The notes under the pieces were generated by a model. That model ran no database searches. It saw only the letters and a program-made list of their open reading frames with translations, and was not told the DNA's origin. A stretch of DNA of 64,000 nt, taken from contig JAHBYU010000018.1 in NCBI GenBank assembly GCA_019635775.1, positions 22,293 through 86,292 of the forward strand, written 5' to 3'. Both the position numbers and the translations under genes were made by a program. This document shows positions 27,177 to 36,610 of the stretch, piece by piece. Each line of letters opens with the position of its first letter. Position 1 is the first letter of the stretch. Source of the stretch: Rhizobiaceae bacterium. GTDB taxonomy: Bacteria > Pseudomonadota > Alphaproteobacteria > Rhizobiales > Rhizobiaceae.

Positions 27177-28598
27177 CTACTCCAGCGCCTCGACGCCGAT
27201 CGGCCCGCAGCCGGCAAGATCGGATATGCTGCATGGTGGCAGTTCGCGTGCGATCATGCGGAGCGCGGTTCGCAAACCCTCTTCCAGGGTCGGATGGTAG
27301 AACGGCATCCGGAGAAGATCGTGGACCGTCAGCTTCTGGCCGATCGCCAGGGCGAGGAGATGGCCCATATGCTCGGCTGCCGGTGCGACCATCTCGGCTC
27401 CGAGCAGCCGTCCATTCTCACGCGCAGCATAGAGCCGGAGCAGCCCGTAATTTTCCTGCATGGTGCGGGCGCGCCCCTGACGGGCGAAGCTCACTTCGCC
27501 CGTCAGGATCGTCCTGGGATTGAGTTCCCCCGCCCTTTGGCCGACCGAGGCGATCTGCGGATCGGAGAATACGACGCTTAACGGGATGCGGCGGGACAGA
27601 TGGATCGGATTTTCGCTGGTGGCGTTAAGCCCGGCAATGTGGCCGTCGTCGGCTCCTTCATGCAGCAGCGGCCTCTGCCCGTTGGCGTCTCCAGCAAGAA
27701 AGATTGTGGTGTCACCGATCCGCATCGTGTTTGAGTCGACCTCCGGCATGCCCTTGTCATCGAGCGGCACGCCGAGAGTATCAAGTCCCAGTCCTTTCAG
27801 ATTCGGCCGCCGACCGACGGAAGCGATGACCTTGTCGACGACGACATTGCCGCCATCCCATCGCATCTCTATCCCGTCATCGGCTTCTGCAAGCTCGACC
27901 TGCGCCCCGAGATGAATAGCGAACTCTTGCGCAAGCAGGTCTTGTGCGACCTGTGCAATCCTCTCGTCCGAAACGCCTGCGATCCGGTCGGCGCCGTCAA
28001 AGCCGTAGACCTCGATCCCCAGCCGCGCCAGAGCCTGCGCGATCTCTACGCCGATCGCGCCGAGGCCGACCACCCCGATCCGCCGCGGCAGGTCCTTCTG
28101 CTCGAACAGCGTGTCCGAAGTGATGATCCGGTCGCCGAACGCGCGCCACTGTTCCGGCACGATCGGGCTCGATCCCGGCGCCAGCACGATCCGCTTCGCT
28201 TCGATGACGTGCTCGCCGGCGATCAGCCGGTTTGGGCCGTCGAGGCGCGCATGGGCCGCGATGTTGCGCGAGCCCAGATCCTCCGTCGCTTTCAAAACGC
28301 CGGAAACGAAGTGGTCGCGCAGCACCCGCACACGATGCAAGACCGCGGGAATGTCGGCCACGAGCGCTTCGCCGCCACGGATTCCGAACTCGTCGAGCCG
28401 GGTTCGTGCATGAAAGGCGTTGGCCGCGGCGATGAGCGCTTTGGATGGCATGCACCCGACGCGGGCGCAGGTCGTGCCGTAGGACCCGGCATTGATCAGA
28501 ACGAAATCGTCCGTCCGCTTGCGAATCTCGCGCAACGCGGCAAGCCCGGCGGTGCCCGCACCGACGATAGCGACGTCTACCCGTTCGATGTTGCTCAT
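27177..28598 (-). CDS. Dihydrolipoamide dehydrogenase-like flavoprotein
   Basis: 473 residues from ATG 28598; an upstream extension to 28649 is unlikely. FAD site VAIVGAGTAGLAALRE, redox disulfide CARVGCMPSKALI, NAD site GVVGLGAIGVEIAQAL, second FAD site IFLAGDANGQRPLLHE and the C-terminal catalytic pair MPFYHPTLEEGLRTAL. Unlike the truncated one in the 11417-14881 fusion, this enzyme keeps its dimerisation domain. It is the last gene of the copA-grx-cueR operon and may reduce metal or thiol partners. Its exact substrate is unknown. Confidence 0.85.
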   Translation of the reverse strand: MSNIERVDVAIVGAGTAGLAALREIRKRTDDFVLINAGSYGTTCARVGCMPSKALIAAANAFHARTRLDEFGIRGGEALVADIPAVLHRVRVLRDHFVSGVLKATEDLGSRNIAAHARLDGPNRLIAGEHVIEAKRIVLAPGSSPIVPEQWRAFGDRIITSDTLFEQKDLPRRIGVVGLGAIGVEIAQALARLGIEVYGFDGADRIAGVSDERIAQVAQDLLAQEFAIHLGAQVELAEADDGIEMRWDGGNVVVDKVIASVGRRPNLKGLGLDTLGVPLDDKGMPEVDSNTMRIGDTTIFLAGDANGQRPLLHEGADDGHIAGLNATSENPIHLSRRIPLSVVFSDPQIASVGQRAGELNPRTILTGEVSFARQGRARTMQENYGLLRLYAARENGRLLGAEMVAPAAEHMGHLLALAIGQKLTVHDLLRMPFYHPTLEEGLRTALRMIARELPPCSISDLAGCGPIGVEALE

Positions 28599-28632
28599 GG
28601 CAGTATCCGACCTCCTGTCTCGACGCTTCCTG

Positions 28633-29085
28633 TTACGCTCGCAATTCATCCACCTTACCGAAGCGGCGGGGCTTGCCTTTTGCCGTCAGGAGGCCGTCGC
28701 TTTCGGCCAGTCCCTCAATGATCGGACAGTCGGGCCGATCATCGCCATGACAACGTTTGGCGAGATTTTCCAGCGTTGCGATCATGGCGGCGATCTCGGC
28801 CTGCTTCTGCTTCAGCGCGTCGACATGACCGAGCGCCAGCGCCTTCACGTCGGCGCTTGCTCGTTCGCGATCGCTCCACAGAGCGAGGAGTTCACCGATC
28901 TGCTCGACCGTGAAGCCGACATCGCGCGCCCCGCGAATGAAACGCAGACGGTGGACGTCGGCATAGTCATAATCGCGATAGCCGCTGTCGCGCCGCGCCG
29001 CCTTCGGGATCAGGCCGGTCTGTTCATAATAGCGGATCATCTTGGAACTGACCCCCGACGCCTGGGATGCTTCACCAATATTCAT
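28633..29085 (-). CDS. cueR: CueR, MerR-family Cu(I)-responsive activator
   Basis: 150 residues. N-terminal MerR helix-turn-helix (MNIGEASQASGVSSKMIRYYE, then a YDYADVHRLRFI wing), a dimerisation helix, and the metal loop CHGDDRPDCP with Cys112 and Cys120, the same positions as E. coli CueR. This pair marks a monovalent-copper sensor. It lies inside the copA operon, and two MerR-type promoters stand in front of copA and of the divergent chaperone. The start overlaps the glutaredoxin stop. Confidence 0.93.
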   Translation of the reverse strand: MNIGEASQASGVSSKMIRYYEQTGLIPKAARRDSGYRDYDYADVHRLRFIRGARDVGFTVEQIGELLALWSDRERASADVKALALGHVDALKQKQAEIAAMIATLENLAKRCHGDDRPDCPIIEGLAESDGLLTAKGKPRRFGKVDELRA

Positions 29086-29357
29086 CCGTCTTGTCCTTTC
29101 TCCGCATTATCCGCACTCAAGCCGAGAGCCGCCGCGATCTTCGGCCGCTGGCTTGTAAACGTGCCGTAGAAGAATTCGTCGGCCACGAAGGTAATGGGTG
29201 CGACACGCACCCCGGTCCTCGCCCTGACTTCCTCCATGATCGTCACGTCGGTCAGGTCACGTTCATCATATGGGATACCTGACACCTCCAGCCAACGCTT
29301 GAGCGCATGGCAGTCGGGACAGGTCGGTGTGGTATAGATGACGACAGTCTTGTCCAT
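29082..29357 (-). CDS. Glutaredoxin-like protein (CPDC)
   Basis: 91 residues with a thioredoxin fold: YTTPTCPDCHALKRWL (C13, C16), then a cis-proline loop RVAPITFVADEFF. It resembles NrdH/glutaredoxin-like proteins of the GrxB-like small class rather than classical CPYC glutaredoxins. In copper operons such proteins may reduce Cu-damaged thiols or recycle the chaperone cysteines. It sits between copA and cueR and overlaps the cueR start. Confidence 0.82.
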   Translation of the reverse strand: MDKTVVIYTTPTCPDCHALKRWLEVSGIPYDERDLTDVTIMEEVRARTGVRVAPITFVADEFFYGTFTSQRPKIAAALGLSADNAEKGQDG

Positions 29358-29385
29358 GCGGTGATCCTCGATCCTTGATAGGTGG

Positions 29386-29416
29386 AGCCGGGGCGATTTT
29401 CTCGCCCCGGCTTTTG
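29386..29416 (+). terminator. Strong hairpin between copA and the glutaredoxin gene
   Basis: An 11-base perfect stem, AGCCGGGGCGA at 29386-29396 with TCGCCCCGGCT at 29402-29412. Read on the plus strand it is followed by TTTT. On the minus strand, the direction of copA, no T run follows the stem, so it may cut expression of the distal genes only partly or act in transcript processing. Confidence 0.5.
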
Positions 29417-29428
29417 CATGTTTGGGTC

Positions 29429-31978
29429 TTATGCAGCAGCAAGCCGCGCTTGTGTCCCGATTCCGGCATCGGCGGTTTCCATTTCAGCCGCGAGCACGGG
29501 TCGGAAAGCTTTGAGCCGCAGCGCGTTGGACAGAACGAAGACACTCGACAGCGCCATCGCGCCAGCCGCCAGCACCGGCGAGAGCAAGGTGCCCCAGACC
29601 GGATAGAGCACGCCGGCAGCGACCGGGATCAGGGCGGCGTTGTAGGCGAAGGCCCAGAACAGGTTCTGCTTGATGTTGCGGATCGTGGCCTTCGACAGCG
29701 CGATCGCGTTGACCACGCCGCGCAGGTCACCCGACATCAACACTACGTCGGCCGATTCGATGGCGATGTCGGTTCCCGTGCCGATCGCGAGGCCCACATC
29801 GGCTTCCGCCAGCGCCGGCGCGTCATTGATGCCGTCGCCGACGAACGCGACCTTGCGGTCGCCCGAGCGAAGCGCGTGGATCGCTGTCACCTTGCCGTCC
29901 GGCAGCACTTCGGGAACCACCTCGTCGATGCCGAGCTGACGCGCGACGGCTTGCGCCGTGGCGCGGTTGTCGCCGGTTATCATCGCGACCTTGAGTCCCA
30001 GATCATGCAATGCGCGGATTGCCTCCGGCGTTGTCTCCTTGATCGGGTCGGCGACGGCAATCACCGCCGCGAGCCTGCCGTCGATAGCGGCATAGAGCGG
30101 CGATTTGCCTTCGCCGCCGAGTCGGGCGGCCTCGCCCGCGAATGCGGTCACGTCATGGCCTAGCTGCGTCATATAGCGATCGGCGCCGACCGCGACGTGG
30201 CGACCGCCGACAGTAGCGGCAACCCCATAGCCCGGTACCGCGTCGAAGTCCTCGGGCGTGCCGATCTGCAAGCCGCGTTCTTCCGCCGCCGCGATGATGG
30301 CGGTGGCGATGGGATGCTCGGACTTTGCTTCCACGGCCGCCACAAGCGCCAGCACCTCGTCGTGCTCGAACCCGGCGGATGGGGTGAGGTCGGTCAGTTC
30401 CGGCCTTCCCTTGGTCAGCGTGCCGGTCTTGTCGAGTGCAACAACAGTGACGTCGCGCAGTGACTGCAACGCTTCGCCCTTGCGGAACAGCACACCGAGC
30501 TCAGCGGCGCGGCCCGTACCGACCATGATCGAGGTCGGCGTCGCCAGCCCCATTGCACAAGGGCAGGCAATGATCAGCACGGCGACCGCATTGACCAGCG
30601 CGAAGGTGAGCGCGGGCGACGGGCCGAAGACCAGCCAGATGAGGAAGGTGGCTGCTGCAACCGCCATCACGGCGGGCACGAACCATGCCGTCACCTTGTC
30701 GACCAGCGCCTGGATCGGCAGCTTCGCCCCTTGCGCCTCTTCAACCATGCGGATGATTTGCGCGAGCATGGTATCCGCGCCGACCTTGGTCGCCCGGAAC
30801 GAGAAGGCGCCGGTCTTGTTGATCGTGCCGCCCACGACTTCCGCCCCGGCCTGCTTGGCAACCGGCACCGGCTCGCCGGTAATCATCGATTCATCGACGT
30901 AAGAACTGCCCTCGACCACCTCGCCATCGACGGGCACCCTGTCGCCGGGACGAACCTGAACGATATCATTGGTGAGAACCTCAGACAGCGGAATTTCGAC
31001 CGTCTGACCGTCACGCTCCACGCGCGCGGTCTTCGGCTGCAGCCCGACCAGCCGCTTGATCGCCTCGGAGGTACGGCCCTTGGCCTTCGCTTCGAGATAA
31101 CGGCCAAGCAGGATCAAGGTGACGATGACCGCCGCGGCCTCGTAATAGACATTGGCCGTGCCTGCGGGCAGCACCTGCGGCGCAAAGGTCGCGACCACCG
31201 AATAGCCCCAGGCGGCGGCCGTGCCGACCATCACCAGCGAGTTCATGTCCGGCGTGCCGCGCAGCATCGCCGGCACGCCCCGCTTGAAGAAAATTCGTCC
31301 CGGTCCAAACAGCACGGCTGTGGTCAGCACGAACTGGATCAGCCAGCTCGTCTGCATTCCGATCGTGTTCATCACAATGTCATTGATCGCCGGCACGAGG
31401 TGCGAGCCCATCTCGATGACGAAGACAGGCAGCGTCAGCACCGCTGCGACGAGAAGCGAGCGGCGAAGGCCGTTCATCTCACGCTCGCGGGCCTCCCGTT
31501 CGCGCTCGGTTGCTGCGTCGTCGCCGCCGATCCGATGCGGCTCGTAACCGGCGCCGCGGATCGCGGCCTCCAGATCCTCAAGCGATGCGACACCGGCAAG
31601 ATAGCGCACGCTGACCCGTTCGGTCGCAAGATTGACCGTGGCGGCATTGACACCCGGCACAGCGTTCACGGCCTTTTCGACATGGGCGACGCAGGACGCA
31701 CAGGTCATTCCCGCTACACCGAATTCGGCCGTTATTTCAGGCACGCCATAGCCCGCGCCTTCGACGGCGCGGACGACAGCGGCCGCATCGGGCTTGCCCG
31801 TGAAAGCGACATCGGCGCGTTCGGTCGCCAGATTGACGCTCACCTTTGCCACATCCGGAAGTTTGGCGACCGCCTTTTCCACATGGGAAACACAGGACGC
31901 GCAGGTCATCCCTTCAATCGGGATGCTGAGCGTGGAGCCGTCACCGGCCCCGTGCTGCAATGGAACGACATTGGTCAT
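29429..31978 (-). CDS. copA: CopA, Cu(I)-exporting P1B-1 ATPase with two HMA domains
   Basis: 849 residues from ATG 31978; the frame runs further upstream but no support exists there. Two N-terminal HMA domains, each with GMTCASC, lie at about 15-80 and 90-155. Then eight helices: [11 protein letters not shown] actuator, [17 protein letters not shown] membrane copper site, [14 protein letters not shown] phosphorylation site, SEHPIATAI and [16 protein letters not shown]. It pumps cytoplasmic Cu(I) out. It heads the copA-grx-cueR-flavoprotein operon and is controlled by a CueR-type promoter at 32010-32040. Confidence 0.95.
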   Translation of the reverse strand: MTNVVPLQHGAGDGSTLSIPIEGMTCASCVSHVEKAVAKLPDVAKVSVNLATERADVAFTGKPDAAAVVRAVEGAGYGVPEITAEFGVAGMTCASCVAHVEKAVNAVPGVNAATVNLATERVSVRYLAGVASLEDLEAAIRGAGYEPHRIGGDDAATEREREAREREMNGLRRSLLVAAVLTLPVFVIEMGSHLVPAINDIVMNTIGMQTSWLIQFVLTTAVLFGPGRIFFKRGVPAMLRGTPDMNSLVMVGTAAAWGYSVVATFAPQVLPAGTANVYYEAAAVIVTLILLGRYLEAKAKGRTSEAIKRLVGLQPKTARVERDGQTVEIPLSEVLTNDIVQVRPGDRVPVDGEVVEGSSYVDESMITGEPVPVAKQAGAEVVGGTINKTGAFSFRATKVGADTMLAQIIRMVEEAQGAKLPIQALVDKVTAWFVPAVMAVAAATFLIWLVFGPSPALTFALVNAVAVLIIACPCAMGLATPTSIMVGTGRAAELGVLFRKGEALQSLRDVTVVALDKTGTLTKGRPELTDLTPSAGFEHDEVLALVAAVEAKSEHPIATAIIAAAEERGLQIGTPEDFDAVPGYGVAATVGGRHVAVGADRYMTQLGHDVTAFAGEAARLGGEGKSPLYAAIDGRLAAVIAVADPIKETTPEAIRALHDLGLKVAMITGDNRATAQAVARQLGIDEVVPEVLPDGKVTAIHALRSGDRKVAFVGDGINDAPALAEADVGLAIGTGTDIAIESADVVLMSGDLRGVVNAIALSKATIRNIKQNLFWAFAYNAALIPVAAGVLYPVWGTLLSPVLAAGAMALSSVFVLSNALRLKAFRPVLAAEMETADAGIGTQARLAAA

Positions 31979-32009
31979 GGCAGTCTTCCTTCTCAAATCC
32001 ATTGCACCC

Positions 32010-32040
32010 CAGATAAGGCTTCCAACAATGGGAAGGTCAA
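32010..32040 (-). promoter_or_regulatory. CueR-type promoter of copA
   Basis: On the minus strand TTGACC (32040-32035) and TATCTG (32015-32010) are held 19 bases apart, the long spacer that MerR-family activators correct. The spacer carries the dyad CTTCC-N7-GGAAG (32019-32035), the classic CueR pattern. It lies 32 bases upstream of the copA start. Confidence 0.75.
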
Positions 32041-32077
32041 TGCTTGCGAACAAGATCTTTTTTTCTGGCGGCCACGC

Positions 32078-32108
32078 TTGACCTTGCCATCGTGGCAACG
32101 TCCATATC
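32078..32108 (+). promoter_or_regulatory. Second MerR/CueR-type promoter, for the divergent HMA gene
   Basis: Plus strand TTGACC (32078-32083) and CATATC (32103-32108) with a 19-base spacer containing the dyad TTGCC-N5-GGCAA (32084-32098). It faces the chaperone gene at 32141, 33 bases away, so the same CueR protein probably switches on both divergent units. Confidence 0.68.
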
Positions 32109-32140
32109 AGGCAGCGGACACACCATTGAGGAGAGTTCGC

Positions 32141-32347
32141 ATGTTCCAGTTCACCATCCCCGGCATGACCTGCGGCGGCTGCGCCCGCCGGGTCACCAAT
32201 GCGATCCTGAGCGTCGATCCGCAGGCGCAAATCGTCACCGATCCACCGTCGCGCGACGTGAAGGTCATCTCAAAGGCAAACGAGCAGGCGCTGCTCGCCG
32301 CGCTCGGCGAAGCCGGCTATCCAGCGGAGCAGCCAGCGGCCGCATGA
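32141..32347 (+). CDS. CopZ-like copper chaperone (single HMA domain)
   Basis: 68 residues. [20 protein letters not shown] holds the copper-binding CGGC (C11, C14), and the end GEAGYPAEQ is the usual HMA close. It most likely passes Cu(I) to CopA encoded divergently. GAGGAGAG lies just upstream of the ATG. The gene is transcribed from the CueR-like promoter at 32078. Confidence 0.9.
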   Translation: MFQFTIPGMTCGGCARRVTNAILSVDPQAQIVTDPPSRDVKVISKANEQALLAALGEAGYPAEQPAAA

Positions 32348-32365
32348 TCAGACTGGCCGCGTCTC

Positions 32366-33343
32366 TCACGAGGCGTGGCCGAAGCGCTGGCGGTATTCGC
32401 CCGGTGTCAATCCGATGAACCGGGCGAATATCTTGCGGAAGGCCCCCGGATCGGCATAGCCCGTCTCCCAGGCGATCTGCTCGACCGTGAGCGCGCTGAA
32501 CTGGAGCAGCTCACAGGCCTTACCGACGCGCAGCCGCTGCCCGTATTCCGACGTCGTCATGCCGGTCGCCTTGCGGAAACGGCGCAGGAAGGTGCGCCGT
32601 TCGAGACCTGCTTTCGTCGCCAGCGTTTCCAGAGTGATGTCCTTTGCCCCGGTGTCCTGTAACCAGCGCTGAACCTCCAGAACGGCGGCGTCGCCGTGAC
32701 CCGTCCGCGGCGAGAAGATGCTGTAATAGCGTTGCTCGCGCCCCGGCGGGTCCACCAGCAGGAACTTTGCTGCCTGGGTCATCACCTCCGCACCGCGCAG
32801 GCGTTCCACCAGCCGCAGGCACAGATCGGTCCACGACATCACCCCACCTGCCGTCAGGATCTGGCCACCATCGATCAACAGCCGGTCCACATCGACCGGC
32901 ACGCGCGGAAAGCGGTCTCGGAACTGGTCTTCGAGAATCCAGTGCGTCGTCGATGGCCTTCCGTCGAGAAGGCCGGTCTCCGCCAAAAGGAACGCTCCGG
33001 CGCAGACCGAGGCGAGAATTGTGTCGGCGGCATGGCGCTCGCGCAGCCAGGCGAGATAGGGCGCGGCAACTTCGGCCGTCGCCGGAGAACCGAGGCTGGG
33101 CGGCAGGATCAGGACATCCGGTCCGATGCCCATGGACGTACCACTATTGTAGACCCGCTGCGGCGGGCTGCCTTCCTTCTCGATACGCCAATGACTGACG
33201 GCGATCCGGGTCGGCCCGGAGGTCGCGTGCGGGGCCGGGAACCGGTTGGAAACGACGAAGAGATCGGTCATCGCAAGGATCGCCGACATCTGCGCGCCCG
33301 GATAGAGCAGCAACCCGACCTCTGTCTCCTGTTCCGCAGCCAT
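32366..33343 (-). CDS. GlxA-type AraC-family regulator with DJ-1/PfpI domain
   Basis: 325 residues. The first about 200 form a DJ-1/PfpI domain (VGLLLYPGAQMSAILAMTDLF, then ILASVCAGAFLLAETGLLDG with the nucleophile-elbow Cys), and the last 100 carry two AraC helix-turn-helices (LATKAGLERRTFLRRFRKATG and IAWETGYADPGAFRKIF). Regulators like this often control a neighbouring hydrolase. The cysteine hydrolase gene divergent from it, 107 bases away, is the natural target. Confidence 0.88.
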   Translation of the reverse strand: MAAEQETEVGLLLYPGAQMSAILAMTDLFVVSNRFPAPHATSGPTRIAVSHWRIEKEGSPPQRVYNSGTSMGIGPDVLILPPSLGSPATAEVAAPYLAWLRERHAADTILASVCAGAFLLAETGLLDGRPSTTHWILEDQFRDRFPRVPVDVDRLLIDGGQILTAGGVMSWTDLCLRLVERLRGAEVMTQAAKFLLVDPPGREQRYYSIFSPRTGHGDAAVLEVQRWLQDTGAKDITLETLATKAGLERRTFLRRFRKATGMTTSEYGQRLRVGKACELLQFSALTVEQIAWETGYADPGAFRKIFARFIGLTPGEYRQRFGHAS

Positions 33344-33450
33344 TTGTCACTATTGCCCATGATTATGTCGATATCGCCAATGGGCATAGGCCGGGGCGGC
33401 CCCTATTGTCCAGTCATCGCAATCTGATCAGTAAAGAGAAAGGACAAGTC

Positions 33451-33999
33451 ATGAGCAAACGCGCCATCGTCGTCGTCGATCTCCAGAACGACTATTTTGC
33501 CGGCGGGAAGTACGAACTTGTCGGCATCGACAAGGCCGCCGAAAACGCAGCCCGTGTAATCGAGGCGGCCCGCGCGAAGGGCGATCGCGTCATCCACGTC
33601 CAGCACATCTTCCCCAGCCAGGACGCGCCGTTCTTCACGCCCGATTCAGAAGGCATCGAGATCAATCCGGTCGTCGCTCCGCGCGAGGACGAAACGGTCG
33701 TGGTCAAGAATTACCCGAATTCATTCCTCAAGACCGAACTGAAAGAGATCCTGGACGCCAACGGGATCGAGGATGTCGTGGTCGTCGGTGCGATGAGCCA
33801 TATGTGCATCGACGCGACCACCCGAGCCGCCAGCGATTTCGGCTACAAGACGACTGTCGTTCAGGACGCCTGCGCGACGCGCGATCTGGAACATGAGGGG
33901 GTCACCGTGCCGGCTGCTTCCGTCCATGCCGCCATGATGTCGGCACTTGGCTTCGCCTATGCGACAATCACGGATACCGAGGCTTACGTCGCGCAGTAG
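33451..33999 (+). CDS. Cysteine hydrolase, isochorismatase family
   Basis: 182 residues from ATG 33451 (AAAGGACAA upstream). Catalytic triad: Asp in VVVDLQNDYF, Lys in VVKNYPNSF and Cys in GAMSHMCIDATTRAASD. The family includes nicotinamidases and other small amide hydrolases; the substrate is not evident here. It is divergent from the GlxA-type regulator, a pairing common in proteobacteria. Confidence 0.88.
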   Translation: MSKRAIVVVDLQNDYFAGGKYELVGIDKAAENAARVIEAARAKGDRVIHVQHIFPSQDAPFFTPDSEGIEINPVVAPREDETVVVKNYPNSFLKTELKEILDANGIEDVVVVGAMSHMCIDATTRAASDFGYKTTVVQDACATRDLEHEGVTVPAASVHAAMMSALGFAYATITDTEAYVAQ

Positions 34000-34521
34000 C
34001 TGTACGCCAATGCCTGATGACGGCCACAGCCGTCATCAGGTCCTCTGGTCCGGTGATTTCCGTATTCAGCGGACCCAGAGCGAAATCCATCTGCCGGGGC
34101 ACGAATACTGCTCCTAGCGGATGGCGCATCTGTTTGCGGCAGCATCAGCCTATCCGGAGAAGACAACATGTCCCCAGAGATCATCGGTACGCGCGTCGGC
34201 ACAGCGCCGGTTCCCGTCTCCATCCTCGACTTCGCCATGGCCGGGCAAGGTCTTTCTGGTCTGCTCGGAGAAGCCGGGAGAAGAATCATGAGCCGTCATC
34301 TGAAGGATTCCAACATGCCTGACATACTTCATCGTGAGACGGCGCTGCGGCCCTATTGGCTCGTCCGGCCTGTGCGGGGATGCGGCGCCATGACATCCGC
34401 CATCGTCAGCAACGACGCGCCCCGAACGGTCTCGCACTGGTTCTGGTGATCGGGGCGGGCATCGTGTCCGGGTTCCAGGTCGTCAAACCCCACGACATTC
34501 TTGATTCGAGGGCTGCCATCC
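34000..34521. other. 522-base gap with a possible flavin-monooxygenase remnant
   Basis: No intact gene is seen. A plus-strand frame at 34168-34449 starts after GGAGAAG and its residues 14-30 (VPVSILDFAMAGQGLS) look like the first strand of luciferase-like monooxygenases; the rest does not match. It may be a stub left by deletion. A second open stretch near 34430-34545 encodes one hydrophobic run but has no start or known match. Confidence 0.25.
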
Positions 34522-35508
34522 TCACGGAGGCGGTTGTGACGTTACGGACGCTTTCCCCATCGCGCGAGCCATGCTCAGCAGTCGGCGGCAGGCCGGGTTG
34601 TCGTTTTGATCTGACCAGACCATGCTGAACGGCAACACTTCATCCGCCAGTTGCCGGAATGCGATCCCCGGAAACTGCCCGACGGTGGTGGCCTCGCTCG
34701 TCAACGTAAGCCCCCAACCGACGCCTACCAGCGACAAGATATTGTCGCGGCCGACCTGGTGGCATTGAATGTCAGGGTGATGACCGAGACCGGCAAGGTG
34801 AGCAACCAAATAGTCGTGGATCTCCTGGCCCGGTGCGACATCGCTCACGATGAAGCGTTCACCTGTCAGATCAGGCCAGCCAAGTTCGGCCTTGGTTGCC
34901 AGCGGATGGTCGGCAGGCAGCACCACAAAGACCCGCTCGCACCAGAGGTGCTCGGTTTCGCAACCTTCCCACCGAGCAGTTCCGGTAATGAAGGCGATAT
35001 CCAGGTCCAGCTTCCGGACAGCCGCGACATGCTCGGCCGGATTTCCGTCCATGAGGTCGATCTGAACAGTCGGATGGCGTTGCCCGAACGTCCGTAGGAG
35101 GTCAAAGAGAAATCCCGACGCCAGCGATGAGAATATCCCGACCTTGAGAAGTCCCAGGTCGGCCCGGCCAATCGCAGCAACCTTGGTCACACCGATGTCG
35201 ATCTGCCGAAGAGCATGCCGGGCACTGCGCAGAAATTCCTGCCCCGCGACGGTCAATCGCACCCCGCCGGAGTGTCGTAGAAAAAGCGAAGCTCCCAATT
35301 CATCCTCAAGGTCGCGGATCTGGCGGCTGACCGACGATTCATTGATGGCGAGCGCAACTGCTGCCTTGCGGAAACTCCCGTGGTCGGCTGCCGCGAGGAA
35401 ATGGCGCAGCTGGCGCAACCGGATCGTACTCTTGCTGGCATTGCCCTCGACAATTTTCGCGAGGGGGGTGCTACCAGGTGAGGCGTCCCTGTTCCGGTGC
35501 GCAGGCAT
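34522..35508 (-). CDS. LysR-family transcriptional regulator
   Basis: 328 residues. The helix-turn-helix (LRQLRHFLAAADHGSFRKAAVALAINESSVSRQIRDLE) starts at about residue 30, so the true start may be one of the later Met/Val codons. The effector domain follows the LysR pattern (GLLKVGIFSSLASGFLFDLL, LDLDIAFITGTA, GVGWGLTLTSE). LysR genes of this type are frequent cargo beside trb clusters of mobile elements. It is divergent from the TetR gene at 35760. Confidence 0.82.
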   Translation of the reverse strand: MPAHRNRDASPGSTPLAKIVEGNASKSTIRLRQLRHFLAAADHGSFRKAAVALAINESSVSRQIRDLEDELGASLFLRHSGGVRLTVAGQEFLRSARHALRQIDIGVTKVAAIGRADLGLLKVGIFSSLASGFLFDLLRTFGQRHPTVQIDLMDGNPAEHVAAVRKLDLDIAFITGTARWEGCETEHLWCERVFVVLPADHPLATKAELGWPDLTGERFIVSDVAPGQEIHDYLVAHLAGLGHHPDIQCHQVGRDNILSLVGVGWGLTLTSEATTVGQFPGIAFRQLADEVLPFSMVWSDQNDNPACRRLLSMARAMGKASVTSQPPP

Positions 35509-35651
35509 GACGCATCATCCCGAACCGCAGTCGGCTTCTGGTCGGCGTTGGGTCGAGACCTGCCGAGGAAGGCGACGGCGCGAGCCACGAGAGAGGCGCG
35601 CGCCATGTTGCCCAGATTCGTACGCGACCATCTCCCCTCCTCTCCGCTTCA

Positions 35652-35735
35652 AACTGAATGTCGTTCAGTTCCTGGAATGGTGCTGCTTGACATCGGCTCC
35701 GTCAACGAAAAAAAATAAACCGCATTCAGTTTTCA
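35652..35735 (+). promoter_or_regulatory. Operator-like inverted repeat upstream of the TetR gene
   Basis: AACTGAA (35652-35658) and TTCAGTT (35664-35670) form a perfect seven-base dyad with a five-base centre. A related half site, ATTCAGTTTT, recurs at 35727-35736, 24 bases before the TetR start. This layout fits self-regulation by the TetR protein, perhaps together with the divergent LysR gene. Confidence 0.55.
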
Positions 35736-35759
35736 CGCACAGTTGCAACAAGGATCCCG

Positions 35760-36392
35760 ATGGCTCGGCCCAGGAAGGAGCAGGAACTTGATATTGCTCG
35801 CCGCGCGGTCGAGGAAACGATCCGCCTGTTGGCACAGCAGGGCGACTTCGATGTTCCACTGACGGCGGTGGCACAAGCCGTGGGATGCACGGCACCGGCC
35901 CTTTACGGCCATTTCCGCAACAAGAATGCTTTGCTGCACACGGTGCGCGACGCAGGCTTCGGACGGCTCTACAATGAGAAGTTCGCGGTTTTCGAACAGA
36001 TGCGAGGCGATCCGCTCGGCTACCTGCGCGATGGGAGCTATGCCTACGCGCGCTTCGCCCTGGAGAGCCCCACTCTATACCGGCTGATGTTCTCGCCACC
36101 ACCGAAGCTCGGGGTGAGCGATGACCCTTGGTCAAGCGAAGCGGGCCGCCAGATCTTGAGTCTGCTGCTGACCGGCCTTCGCTCCTCTCAGGAACATGGC
36201 TATTTGCCGGGCGCTGACCTGCAACGTTACGGCTTCATGTTCTGGTCAACGGTCCATGGTGCGGTCAGTCTGAACCTTCAGAACCGCCTGCTGGACCACG
36301 CCGCGAAGTGGGACTCGACGCAGAGCGTGATAGATGCGCTCATGGAAATGATCGTGGCGACCGGCCCGGCCAAGTGCCCCAACAATTCATGA
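35760..36392 (+). CDS. TetR/AcrR-family regulator
   Basis: 210 residues. The DNA-binding domain contains the recognition helix VGCTAPALYGHFRNKNALL; the C-terminal domain is of the WHG type (LESPTLYRLMFSPPPKLG, FWSTVHGAVSLNLQNRLLDH). Its 3' end overlaps that of the DUF2274 gene on the other strand by six bases. It has no neighbouring exporter, so its target is probably itself or a gene elsewhere. Confidence 0.88.
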   Translation: MARPRKEQELDIARRAVEETIRLLAQQGDFDVPLTAVAQAVGCTAPALYGHFRNKNALLHTVRDAGFGRLYNEKFAVFEQMRGDPLGYLRDGSYAYARFALESPTLYRLMFSPPPKLGVSDDPWSSEAGRQILSLLLTGLRSSQEHGYLPGADLQRYGFMFWSTVHGAVSLNLQNRLLDHAAKWDSTQSVIDALMEMIVATGPAKCPNNS

Positions 36393-36608
36393 ACGGGCCT
36401 TGCGCGCCCTGGCGAAGCCACGATCCGTGGCGATGAACCGCTCCAACATCGGCACGATCAGCCTGACGGGATCAGCGACAGGCTGGCCGGTCTCACCGGC
36501 CAGCACCTCGGCATAGGCGGTCAGATCGCGGTGGAGCGGCGCGGGCAGCTCTAGCGTGACCTTCACGGGCTTGTCGTCGGGCAGCGGACCGAGTTTCAGC
36601 TTGGTCAT
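36387..36608 (-). CDS. DUF2274 protein, end of the trb cluster
   Basis: 73 residues from ATG 36608; the longer frame to 36854 is trbI antisense noise in another frame. It begins MTKLKLGPLPDDKPVKVTLE and contains a ribbon-helix-helix-like segment (PAPLHRDLTAYAEVLA). DUF2274 genes follow trbI in alphaproteobacterial conjugation clusters. It may be a small DNA-binding regulator of transfer. It lies two bases after trbI. Confidence 0.85.
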   Translation of the reverse strand: MTKLKLGPLPDDKPVKVTLELPAPLHRDLTAYAEVLAGETGQPVADPVRLIVPMLERFIATDRGFARARKARS

Positions 36609-36610
36609 GG

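Noticed and set aside
30731-32347. A 538-codon plus-strand frame opposite copA
   Set aside because: Only its last 68 codons (from 32141) are real, the CopZ-like gene; the rest is antisense to copA.
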